Shown here: positions 31,918-38,696 of the stretch, piece after piece
How positions within the stretch are numbered: the stretch's first letter is position 1
Layout: each line of letters opens with the position of its first letter
Source: a virus
DNA: 48,982 nt
Reading direction: 5' to 3' (one strand)
Virus record (IMG/VR): IMGVR_UViG_3300018432_000018
Coordinates: 1-48,982 of that record
Translations under genes and position numbers: made by a program
Notes under the pieces: model-generated
The model's database searches: none
What the model was told of the DNA's origin: nothing
The model's input: the letters and a program-made list of their open reading frames with translations, nothing else

Positions 31918-32653
31918 CAGTGGCCATCACATCGAAGGGGTTCACGATCACCTCGCTCTCGCCCCTCGCTGTGAGGTAGGCGTAGACATGCTTGCGCTTG
32001 ACCTTGGCGACGATGATGGCCGGGTTCGGTCGGTTCCTGACGCGGAGGGCCGCGCCATGAGCGAACTTCTCCGCCACGCTCTTGTCAAGGGACCATGCGA
32101 TGCCCACCGGCAACCTGTCCGGGTCCCTGCCGAACGTGTCATCGTCGAAGGCGTCCTGCCCCCGGTAGATGCGGAGCACCGCACCGGGCAACGGACGCCC
32201 GTCCGTGATGGGACGCCGCTTGTTGTGAAGCCACGCCTTGTGCCACATCGTCAGGAACCGGACATCGGTGTCGTCCGGATCACTGAACGCCCACAGCTCA
32301 GGGAGGATCTCGAACAGCTCCTCCTCGGTGCAGTACCCACGATCCTGCGCCCGCAGCGCGAAGTCCACCCGTCCGTACGAGCCGACGAAGTGCAGCGCCC
32401 GCTGGAAACTGACACCAGCCTCCAGCATCTTGTCGCTGCGCTCAGCGCTGACCAGATCGCCGGCCATGATGATGGCCGTGATGTACGGGAGGCTGGGGTC
32501 CTTGTCGAGGAGCTCCTGCGCCTTCCGTGTCCGTGGCTCCTCACGCTCAGCGAGAGCCTTGGGGTCATCGAATGGAACGGGCGGGAAGAAGGAGTCGACG
32601 AGGATGTCCTCGTCGCTCTTCTCCCTCTGCCCGGTGGCCGGGTTCGGGTCCAT
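31904..32653 (-). CDS. ADP-ribosyltransferase-like protein (R-S-E class)
   Basis: 249 residues, GGAGGCTCAACC upstream. The C-terminal half shows the three-part motif of NAD-dependent arginine-type ADP-ribosyltransferases: LRIYRGQD (R161 or R164, NAD site), GIAWSLDKSVAEKFA (S188, followed by the usual helix), and RGESEVIV (E232-x-E234, catalytic). The first 120 residues are helical and unrelated to anything I know. If active it would move ADP-ribose from NAD to a host or phage target, as T4 Alt/ModA/ModB do with host transcription and translation factors. Confidence 0.75.
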   Translation of the reverse strand: MDPNPATGQREKSDEDILVDSFFPPVPFDDPKALAEREEPRTRKAQELLDKDPSLPYITAIIMAGDLVSAERSDKMLEAGVSFQRALHFVGSYGRVDFALRAQDRGYCTEEELFEILPELWAFSDPDDTDVRFLTMWHKAWLHNKRRPITDGRPLPGAVLRIYRGQDAFDDDTFGRDPDRLPVGIAWSLDKSVAEKFAHGAALRVRNRPNPAIIVAKVKRKHVYAYLTARGESEVIVNPFDVMATDVEV

Positions 32654-32675
32654 GGTTGAGCCTCCTATGGGTGGG

Positions 32676-33461
32676 TCAGACGCGACCCGCCTTCCGTAGC
32701 ATCCGCCAGAGCGTGATGAACTCCTGCTCCATCGGACCTATCTTGGTCTCGCTGATGACTAGGTCGGCTAGGTCCTGACGGCCAGCCGCACGCAGAGCGT
32801 CCACCGCCCGGTGCAGATCCTCCTGCCCATTCACCAATGAGCGGAGCAGCGGCAGCTCTGCCAGCGGGTCCGCCGGGAATGGCGGCGGTGTCACCGCTGG
32901 CCGCTCCGCCGGAGCGATGCCTAGATGACTGAGCAGCGGTGTGGACGGTGGCGCTGGCTTCGGCTCCCGCTTGGGCTTCGGCGGCGCTGGTGTGTCCAGC
33001 ACCGTCGCGTCCACCCGATTGATCTTCGGCCCGTCCCGCTTCGGCTCGATGCCCATGCCCAGCGGCGTGACGAGGATCCGTACCGGGATACCGTCCGGGT
33101 GACTGCTGCCACCACCACGCTCACCCTGAGCACCTTGGCGACCGGGTGACTTGCTGGTGCTGAACCGGAGCAGCCCACGGTTCCGTAGGTCATACAGAGC
33201 GTGGGTCACATCGTGAGGGGTGATGCCACACGCCGCGCTGATGCTGCGGACGTTGCTGCCTGTCCATCCCTTGCGCCGGTGACCCATCCGGGCGGCTTCG
33301 CCCTGCGCGTCCTTGGCTGTCAGGGAGAACGGCCTGTCACCCTCGGCTCTGGCCCGTAGGTGAGCCATGATGCGAGCCTTCTGGCTGGCGTCGGCTGGTG
33401 TGTCTATCGGAGCCCCTATCCCATTGGGACGGGACGCTGGCTGTTGCTGAACCTCTGTCAT
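32676..33461 (-). CDS. Winged-helix DNA-binding protein
   Basis: 261 residues, GAGGAGGCTCTA upstream of the ATG. Winged-helix segment at about 60-105: WTGSNVRSISAACGITPHDV, recognition helix and wing HALYDLRNRGLLRFSTSK. The middle is disordered and Pro/Lys-rich (PAPPKPKREPKPAPPSTP); the C-terminus is helical. This looks like a regulator or replication-initiator type protein. It has its own promoter (33528-33542) and a leader hairpin, so it is probably expressed separately from the modification cassette. Confidence 0.75.
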   Translation of the reverse strand: MTEVQQQPASRPNGIGAPIDTPADASQKARIMAHLRARAEGDRPFSLTAKDAQGEAARMGHRRKGWTGSNVRSISAACGITPHDVTHALYDLRNRGLLRFSTSKSPGRQGAQGERGGGSSHPDGIPVRILVTPLGMGIEPKRDGPKINRVDATVLDTPAPPKPKREPKPAPPSTPLLSHLGIAPAERPAVTPPPFPADPLAELPLLRSLVNGQEDLHRAVDALRAAGRQDLADLVISETKIGPMEQEFITLWRMLRKAGRV

Positions 33462-33487
33462 TAGAGCCTCCTCAGGTAAGAGGGTTG

Positions 33488-33520
33488 CCGGGTGGAGGCT
33501 ACCTGACTGCCCCCACCCGG
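33488..33520 (-). promoter_or_regulatory. Leader hairpin, possible attenuator
   Basis: CCGGGTGG/CCACCCGG (33488-33495 and 33513-33520), transcribed just after the promoter at 33528 and before the winged-helix gene. It could end the modification-cassette transcript or attenuate the next gene. Confidence 0.6.
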
Positions 33521-33527
33521 TACACCT

Positions 33528-33542
33528 AGTGTACCACGCTAC
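33528..33542 (-). promoter_or_regulatory. Extended -10 promoter, copy 1
   Basis: Minus strand: GTAGCGTGGTACACT, i.e. extended -10 TGG-TACACT. Start codon of the winged-helix gene lies about 65 bases downstream. One of four sites sharing the GTAGTGTGGTAC core (others at 44298, 46340 and 48786). Confidence 0.72.
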
Positions 33543-33559
33543 GGCACTTCACCGCAAGT

Positions 33560-34543
33560 TCACCCGACGGCTTCTTCGGCCATCTCCTGCACGGTCAGAT
33601 CGGCAAGGCCAGTGAACACCTTCCCCTGCTTTTCGGTCTGTTCGCGGGCTCGCTCTTGTTCCTCTTCCTGACTGCCGCACGCCGTGAGCTTGGTGCGGAA
33701 GTAGGACACGATGCTGATGCGCTCGACGCCGCACGTCTCACTGTGATCGAGACGCGGAGCGCCCGACCGAAACGCTCCCATCTGCTCACCGCAGACGTTG
33801 CACGTCATGGCCGTGTTCCCATGCCAGCGGTGAGCATCCATCAGGATCAGGTCACCGTGCTGCATGTCCACGGCGACCCGGTTCTCCACGAAGGTGAACA
33901 GGCCACCGCTGTAGGAGCCGCGCCGGAGCACGGCGAGGGTGCTGAACCCCTCGTCCAGATCACCGCTGTCGGTGTGAACACCCGTGGGGTACGAGTTGTT
34001 CACGGTGATGGTTGTGAACGGTGTGCCCTCGATGATCCAGTCCGGGTGCGTGTCCCTCACCTGCCGCATCTGGTTGGTCCATCGGTCGGGCACGTTCTCA
34101 GCGAAGTGACGCCCGATCAACTGGAACAGCGGGAACAGGCTCCGGTACTTGTTCCACTCCTTGCCGGACCACGCGGTCAGGCGACAGTAGCGGAACTGGC
34201 CTCCCGGGTCGATGCTCCCGATGATGGCGCTCGACACGTTCGGTGCATAGGTCACGGCTCCCTCTGCGTACCGCTTCTCCCGAGTGCCGCCGCTGGCGAG
34301 CCCTCGGTTGCTGCTGACGGTCTTCCTGAGCTCGTGGAGCACGTCGTAGGACCCGTCGAGGGTCTCACCCTTGAGGATCCCAGGAAGGTAGATGGCGAGC
34401 AGCGTGCCCGTGGTGTCCTTGACGATGGTGGGACCCACCAGCAGGATGTCGATGTCGGCGTTGCCGACGAGCTTCCCCTTCTTCTGCTCCAGATCCTCGG
34501 CGCTGATCTTGGTCCGCACCCGGACCTCACTGAACGCGGTCAC
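33560..34543 (-). CDS. TET/JBP-type Fe(II)/2-oxoglutarate DNA dioxygenase
   Basis: 327 residues, GTG start in a GTGA overlap with the glycosyltransferase gene. Double-stranded beta-helix motifs: metal ligands H190-x-D192 (SYPTGVHTDSGD), distal His H238 or H241 (DAHRWHGNTAM), and the 2-oxoglutarate-binding Arg R275 in VERISIVSYFR. The middle strands RRGSYSGGLFTFVENRVAVD fit the TET/JBP branch that oxidises methyl groups of 5-methylcytosine or thymine in DNA. Between the distal His and R275 is a putative zinc site (C248, C251, H267, C271). The C-terminus is charged (EEEQERAREQTEKQ). Confidence 0.87.
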   Translation of the reverse strand: MTAFSEVRVRTKISAEDLEQKKGKLVGNADIDILLVGPTIVKDTTGTLLAIYLPGILKGETLDGSYDVLHELRKTVSSNRGLASGGTREKRYAEGAVTYAPNVSSAIIGSIDPGGQFRYCRLTAWSGKEWNKYRSLFPLFQLIGRHFAENVPDRWTNQMRQVRDTHPDWIIEGTPFTTITVNNSYPTGVHTDSGDLDEGFSTLAVLRRGSYSGGLFTFVENRVAVDMQHGDLILMDAHRWHGNTAMTCNVCGEQMGAFRSGAPRLDHSETCGVERISIVSYFRTKLTACGSQEEEQERAREQTEKQGKVFTGLADLTVQEMAEEAVG

Positions 34544-35361
34544 TTCGCTACCTCATTGCCAGCCGTGTCGTAGGTCTTGCCCTTGCGCTGAGGCAGGAGC
34601 TTGAGCTCGTACTGACTGCTCGTCTCCTCGAACACCGGCTCACTGGTCAGTGTAGGGAAAAGTGCGTGAAGACGGTGAGCTCCCTCGCTCCTGGATACTT
34701 CCGTCCGATAGGTCTGCATCCCGCCGTGCTTGGCGTAGTAGTCAGCGTCGATGCAGACGTACCCGCACCTGATGACGCCACCGTGCTGGAGGTAGAAGCG
34801 GATGGTCCGCTCGTAGTCCTCCTTCTCGTCGATCACGGTCTGCGCTGGCGGGTCCTTGACGGTGAAGCCATAGAACCCACCCACGATGAGGCGCAGGTCG
34901 GTGGTGATGACCCGCTTCATGAAGAAGCCGTTGCTGATGGGATAGAGGCCGAACAGCGTGTCGTCATAGAGCGTGGCGACCCGCCGGAGTGTGCGGATGG
35001 TCATCGGCAGGTTGGCTGGCACGAGCTTCTTGTTCCTGTCGATGGTGAGGTAGCCCTTGATGTCGTCGTCCGTGCTGACGAGCTTCGTGCCCACCGGGTA
35101 CGAGCGGGCGATCAGGTTGCGGACGCCGCGCACGCAGAGCGTCTGCTCGCCTGTGTCCGCGAGGGTGTAGGTGCGAACGGTGATGCCAGCCTCGTCGCGG
35201 ACAGCGGCGCGGTAGGCATCCCCCTCCTCTTCTGCGACCCATACCTCCACCTTCTCGATGGAGCATCCCGCTGCTTTCAGCGAGGTGATGGTGCGCGCCA
35301 CGATGGTCTCGTGACGCCCACGGCTCGGGATGGTGAGCACGTCCCACGGTGCTGTGCTCAT
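34540..35361 (-). CDS. TET-associated-type glycosyltransferase
   Basis: 273 residues, ATG at 35361 in an ATGA overlap. GT-A-like features: start LTIPSRGRHETI, then TLCVRGVRNLIAR, the metal/nucleotide-sugar DDD at 98-100 (VSTDDDI), SNGFFMKR, an acidic EKEDYERTIRFYLQHGG at about 179-195 and a late YAKHGGMQTYR. This order matches glycosyltransferases found next to phage TET/JBP oxygenases, which put a sugar on oxidised DNA bases. Sugar donor and product are unknown. Confidence 0.82.
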   Translation of the reverse strand: MSTAPWDVLTIPSRGRHETIVARTITSLKAAGCSIEKVEVWVAEEEGDAYRAAVRDEAGITVRTYTLADTGEQTLCVRGVRNLIARSYPVGTKLVSTDDDIKGYLTIDRNKKLVPANLPMTIRTLRRVATLYDDTLFGLYPISNGFFMKRVITTDLRLIVGGFYGFTVKDPPAQTVIDEKEDYERTIRFYLQHGGVIRCGYVCIDADYYAKHGGMQTYRTEVSRSEGAHRLHALFPTLTSEPVFEETSSQYELKLLPQRKGKTYDTAGNEVAK

Positions 35362-35783
35362 GCGGGCACCGCCTCGTTGAGTGGCGTGGTCAGGTCGTGG
35401 GGCCGGACAGCACCCTCGTCGACCACGCATCTTCCAGCGGCGCTACCGCTCGGGATGGAGTACCTGCTGCGAACGAATGACCGTGCGCCCTTGCGCTTGA
35501 AGTAGGTGTCGATGGTCGGGTTCGGGTGGTTCTTGATGCCATGCTCACAGAACACGCCCACCAGCGCCGTCTCATCCCGGAACACATGCGTCAGCACGTG
35601 GAGCGGCAACGGAATGAGGACCGTGCGGATCTCCCCCGTGTCACGGTCGATGCTGGGGAACCCCTCCTCGTCGGTGGCGTTCACGCGCACGTCCTCGTAG
35701 CGGCCTACCCGGAGGCAGGAGCCACAGGCTGAGCACAGGACGTGTTGCGTGTCGGTGCAAACCTCCGGCTGGATGAAGCTCAT
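35358..35783 (-). CDS. Unknown protein of the modification cassette
   Basis: 141 residues, ATGA overlaps on both sides. N-terminal CTDTQHVLCSACGSCLRVG has five Cys within 20 residues (possible zinc or metal site), then YEDVRVN, EIRTVLIPLPLHVLTHVFRD and a basic segment TYFKRKGARSFVRS. No known family. The rigid gene order makes a role in base modification likely: DNA binding, a partner of the oxygenase, or a step after glycosylation. Confidence 0.72.
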   Translation of the reverse strand: MSFIQPEVCTDTQHVLCSACGSCLRVGRYEDVRVNATDEEGFPSIDRDTGEIRTVLIPLPLHVLTHVFRDETALVGVFCEHGIKNHPNPTIDTYFKRKGARSFVRSRYSIPSGSAAGRCVVDEGAVRPHDLTTPLNEAVPA

Positions 35784-36718
35784 GCTTCGCCGCCGAGGTC
35801 TTGCAGTCCGGGGAGCTCCTCGTAGGGGATGTCCGTGGGCCACAACGGCTCAGGTTCTGGATCAGGTGCCTTCACCTTCTCCACCTTGGGAATGAACCTG
35901 TCGATGCACCCGAGGATCACCGTGCGAGTGAAGGCAAGGTCGCTGATGCTGGTGACGAGCAGCCGGAGGTCGAGCATCGCGCTCCGCACCGCCATCTCCG
36001 TCGCCGTCAGCGGTGCGATCTCACCAGCGACGTTCTGCCCTCCCTGCTCCCATGCGCGCTGGCGCTTGACCGCCTCCAGCACGGTGTCGATGGTCCCCTT
36101 GGTGCCGAACGCCTTCCGCAGCTCCTGAACGCTGCTGGCGAAGTCGGCGTAGTCGTTCTTGCTGAACCGGAGCGGAACCTCGTTGAGCCGACCGCTCTCG
36201 CGGTGGGTCTCAGCCCGCTCCTTCACCTTGGCCTCGAACTCAGGATCCAACTGAGCGTAGTCCGCTTCGGTTGCGGCACCACTCAGGGTGGCGAGGCCCT
36301 CCAGCTCATCTTCCAGATCAGCCAGTTCCTCGTCATCCCACAGGGTGCCCATCAGGCCCGTCTCGTCGGACAGCCGACGGAGGCCGCTTGCGAGCTTCGC
36401 CTTGTCGTACCCTGCGAGGTCACTGGAGCGGTTGTCGTCGAGGAGGAATGCGTAGGCCTCCTCGTCGTCCATCTCCTGGAACACCATGGCCGCGTCAGGC
36501 CAGCCGATCTCCTTGGCTGCCGCCCACGTCCCGTTCCCCTTGACGATCCTCCCCGTGCTGGCTTGGACCACGATGGGAGCCCGCTGACCGTGGGTCAACA
36601 GGCTCTTCGTGATCTTGTCCAGCCGGTGCTTGCGCACGTTGTCAGGATGCGGCCGAGCATCCGCCAGTGGATGTCGGTACTGCTCCAACTCGGGTGCGAT
36701 GCTGCTCTTGACTGGCAC
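35780..36718 (-). CDS. ParB-like protein of the modification cassette
   Basis: 312 residues, GTG start with GGGAGGCTCTG upstream. ParB N-terminal domain at about 20-100: ARPHPDNVRKHRLDKITKSL, IVVQASTGRIVKGNGTWAAA (GNGTWxAA in place of the usual GxGRxxA), LLDDNRSSDLAGYD. The C-terminal half is acidic and helical, with a Pro/Glu-rich linker (KAPDPEPEPLWP). Solo ParB domains are frequent beside phage DNA-modification genes and in some cases act as nucleases or CTPases. First gene of the four-gene unit. Confidence 0.84.
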   Translation of the reverse strand: MPVKSSIAPELEQYRHPLADARPHPDNVRKHRLDKITKSLLTHGQRAPIVVQASTGRIVKGNGTWAAAKEIGWPDAAMVFQEMDDEEAYAFLLDDNRSSDLAGYDKAKLASGLRRLSDETGLMGTLWDDEELADLEDELEGLATLSGAATEADYAQLDPEFEAKVKERAETHRESGRLNEVPLRFSKNDYADFASSVQELRKAFGTKGTIDTVLEAVKRQRAWEQGGQNVAGEIAPLTATEMAVRSAMLDLRLLVTSISDLAFTRTVILGCIDRFIPKVEKVKAPDPEPEPLWPTDIPYEELPGLQDLGGEA

Positions 36719-36737
36719 CAGAGCCTCCCTATAGAAC

Positions 36738-36760
36738 GACCCCGAACAGCCGTCGGGGTC
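36738..36760 (-). terminator. Hairpin upstream of ParB-like gene
   Basis: GACCCCGA/TCGGGGTC (36738-36745 and 36753-36760) with a 7-nt loop. It lies downstream of the candidate promoter at 36874 within the 187-base gap 36719-36905, so it could terminate the previous operon or attenuate the modification cassette. Confidence 0.65.
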
Positions 36761-36873
36761 AAGCGGTCAAGCAGAAAACCGGCAAGCGGCACCCGGAGCG
36801 CCGGGAGAGCGGAGGCTCAACTCCCTCCCTCGACTCAACAGGCACACCGCTCACCGGCTCTCTGCTTGACTCT

Positions 36874-36879
36874 ATTCTA
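36874..36879 (-). promoter_or_regulatory. Candidate -10 of modification cassette
   Basis: Minus strand TAGAAT in an AT-richer island within a GC-rich gap; a weak GGCGTG lies 17 bases upstream. It differs from the four repeated promoters. Direct repeats of GGTCAAG/GTCAAGC also occur near 36757-36773. Confidence 0.5.
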
Positions 36880-36905
36880 CTCTGAGGGGACTCCTTCACG
36901 CCAGT

Positions 36906-37130
36906 TTACGAGCGTGAGGTCAGGTACCCGACAAGGGCCTCCAGTGCCTCGTCGATGGTGGGCTTGGTCATGCTGAACATGGCCTCCATCTCATCGGTCA
37001 GGATGGAGCTGGGGACCAGCACCCGGACTCGAGTGCTCCGGTTGCCGTCGATGCAGAGCACGATCCGCTCCCACGGCTTCGCTCGTTGGCTGATCAGGTC
37101 CAGCAGGTTGCCTGACTTGTCCACCGTCAT
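36906..37130 (-). CDS. Small protein, 74 residues
   Basis: ATG at 37130 with AGGGGAAGAG upstream. Short alpha/beta protein (ERIVLCIDGNRSTRVRVLVP; ALEALVGYLTSRS). No family recognised. Last gene before the modification-cassette promoter region. Confidence 0.72.
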   Translation of the reverse strand: MTVDKSGNLLDLISQRAKPWERIVLCIDGNRSTRVRVLVPSSILTDEMEAMFSMTKPTIDEALEALVGYLTSRS

Positions 37131-37141
37131 CTCTTCCCCTC

Positions 37142-37390
37142 TCACCGCCGCTCACTGAGGCTCCTGAGCGCCTGACTCACTCTCACGCACTGAGCCAGCA
37201 GGGTCTTAGGGTGTTCGCACCCACGGGCATCCTCACTGAGCACCTTGTGGATGGCCGACGGACTGAGGATGTGACTGCACGAGCAGCGGCCCACGGTGAG
37301 CTCGCAGCCGGTACATCGCTCGGCCATGTTCCGCCACGACTGGCGCTCCGGGATGAACACGTCCCGGCCGCACCTTCTGCACAGGTTCAT
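37142..37390 (-). CDS. Cys-rich zinc-binding protein, 82 residues
   Basis: ATG at 37390 with AGGAAGCT upstream. CRRCGRDVF near the start, then CTGCELTVGRCSCSHILS: at least six Cys in zinc-knuckle-like spacing, followed by a short helical tail with CEHPKTLLAQC. A recognisable actinophage zinc-binding type; role unknown. Confidence 0.75.
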   Translation of the reverse strand: MNLCRRCGRDVFIPERQSWRNMAERCTGCELTVGRCSCSHILSPSAIHKVLSEDARGCEHPKTLLAQCVRVSQALRSLSERR

Positions 37391-37397
37391 AGCTTCC

Positions 37398-37652
37398 TCA
37401 TCTGTGGCGGACAGGGTCGCGAGGCTGGTCGGGCTTCTTGTGCCCGTCCCAGTCCTCGCTCTTCCCCTGCCAGCCGCACTCACACAGCATGGGAGCCTCG
37501 TTGGTCGGCCTCCCGGTGGAGTAGTTGACCATTGCGATGATGTGCTTGCGGACGGGTCGATTGGTCGCAGGCCCGTCCGTCCCCGGATTGAACCGGCCGA
37601 AGGTGGAACCCTCCAGCGTAGGGTTCCACTTCCGCTTGGCCTCTTCAGTCAC
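37398..37652 (-). CDS. Hypothetical protein, 84 residues
   Basis: GTG in a GTGA overlap. Basic, with RPVRKHIIAMVNYSTGRP and APMLCECGWQGKSEDWDGHK, where a C-x-C and a His could form part of a metal site. Similar short CxCGWxG proteins are frequent in actinophages; function unknown. Confidence 0.72.
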   Translation of the reverse strand: MTEEAKRKWNPTLEGSTFGRFNPGTDGPATNRPVRKHIIAMVNYSTGRPTNEAPMLCECGWQGKSEDWDGHKKPDQPRDPVRHR

Positions 37653-38239
37653 GGACCCACCTTCACGCTGATCTCGGTGGTCTCCCCGGTGTCCCACTCG
37701 AAGGCGATGGCACCGTCGCTGCACGGCACGATGAATGGCTCGGGCACACCGAACGCCACGAGCATGTCGTAGAAGCGGAGCGCTTCCTGATGGACCTCGA
37801 AGGTGATGCGCTCCGCTCCGTAGGAGTCCCAGTTGTTCGGGAGCTGAGCCAGTTCGGCGAGCTTCTGCACACCGGTCCTCTCCGGTGGGCGGGGCGCGGG
37901 GAGGGTGGCGAGCCACGGGTGCCGCTCGATGACCGTCTCGACGCTCTCTCGGCAGACGCAGTGCTCGTCTCCCAACTCACCAGGGTCGGAGACATCGTGG
38001 ATGAGCAACGCCACCCGCTCCGTGTCCAGCGCCGCCGTCCGGTCCGGCTCCGGTGGGCGGGGCGCGGGGAGGTTGGCGGCGGTGATGACCCGAGCCATGT
38101 GTGTTGCCAGATCCGACCAGTCCTTGATCCAAGTCGGGCTACAGATGCACGAGCCCTCGTAGTCGATGCCGTGGCCGTCGGTGAGTGCCGCCACCAGCGC
38201 CGTCGTCCGGTCCGGCTCCTCCGGGCGGTCGTGAGTCAT
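37649..38239 (-). CDS. Tandem-repeat protein, 196 residues
   Basis: ATG at 38239. Two homologous halves joined by near-identical linkers: EPDRTTAL...CICSPTW...LPAPRPPEPDRTAAL, then CVCRESV...LPAPRPPERTG. The DNA of the linkers is also nearly identical (around 37880-37905 and 38050-38075), so the duplication is recent. A C-terminal 80-residue domain follows with NWDSYGAERITFEVHQEA, a pattern seen in phage hypothetical proteins. Unknown function. Confidence 0.75.
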   Translation of the reverse strand: MTHDRPEEPDRTTALVAALTDGHGIDYEGSCICSPTWIKDWSDLATHMARVITAANLPAPRPPEPDRTAALDTERVALLIHDVSDPGELGDEHCVCRESVETVIERHPWLATLPAPRPPERTGVQKLAELAQLPNNWDSYGAERITFEVHQEALRFYDMLVAFGVPEPFIVPCSDGAIAFEWDTGETTEISVKVGP

Positions 38240-38601
38240 GGCCGGACCTCGAACACGAAGTGCCCGCCCCGGCTGGACATGACCCAGCACAGGATCCAGA
38301 AGAGACCGTTGTCCTGGAGCGCCTCGATGATCGACTCGTTCCCGGACCAGCCTCCCGTGTGGAACTCCCAGCGCCGCTCGTTCTCCTGGACGTAGTCGGG
38401 GTATCGCCAGAGCTTCTGGCAGTACCGGAGCAGCTCGTTCCAGTCGGGCAGGGTGTCACCCTTGGACCCGAACCGACGGATCCGCTTGAGTGCCAACGCC
38501 GTCGGGTAGCCGTCGTCGTCAAGGTCATCTAGGGATGAAACATCAGCCGGTTCTCCAAAGTCGGGAGCCTTCCGACCGTTTTCCTCCCGGATGCTCCACA
38601 T
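38236..38601 (-). CDS. Conserved actinophage hypothetical protein, start uncertain
   Basis: The conserved core LDDLDDDGYPTALALKRIRR, WRYPDYV, WEFHTGGWSGNESIIEALQ, FWILCWVMSSRGGHFVFEV is familiar from many actinophages. The only in-frame ATG near the core is at 38601 (121 residues), without a clear ribosome-binding site and overlapping the next upstream small gene by 73 bases. The overlap with 37649-38239 is ATGA. Confidence 0.75.
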   Translation of the reverse strand: MWSIREENGRKAPDFGEPADVSSLDDLDDDGYPTALALKRIRRFGSKGDTLPDWNELLRYCQKLWRYPDYVQENERRWEFHTGGWSGNESIIEALQDNGLFWILCWVMSSRGGHFVFEVRP

Positions 38602-38696
38602 TCGGGGCAGGTCAGGCGGAGCAAAACCTCCCCCTTGCGGACTACTTCCCACGTCCATGCCAGCGGGCACGTCGCGGGCGGCTTGGTCCTTGTCAT
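38529..38696 (-). CDS. Zinc-ribbon-like protein in overlapping frame
   Basis: 55 residues. ATG in an ATGA overlap with the RecT stop. Contains LTCPECGASGRKTV with one CxxC pair and another Cys near the N-terminus (PPATCPLAW). Its 3' half overlaps the N-terminal part of the next gene in a different frame. The overlap start and CPECG motif support it. Confidence 0.5.
   Translation of the reverse strand: MTRTKPPATCPLAWTWEVVRKGEVLLRLTCPECGASGRKTVGRLPTLENRLMFHP

Noticed and set aside
38139-38528. 129-residue minus-strand frame starting at the TAG-ATG after the small zinc-ribbon gene
   Set aside because: Ser/Thr/Arg-rich shadow sequence; the conserved GGWSGNE protein occupies another frame of the same strand.
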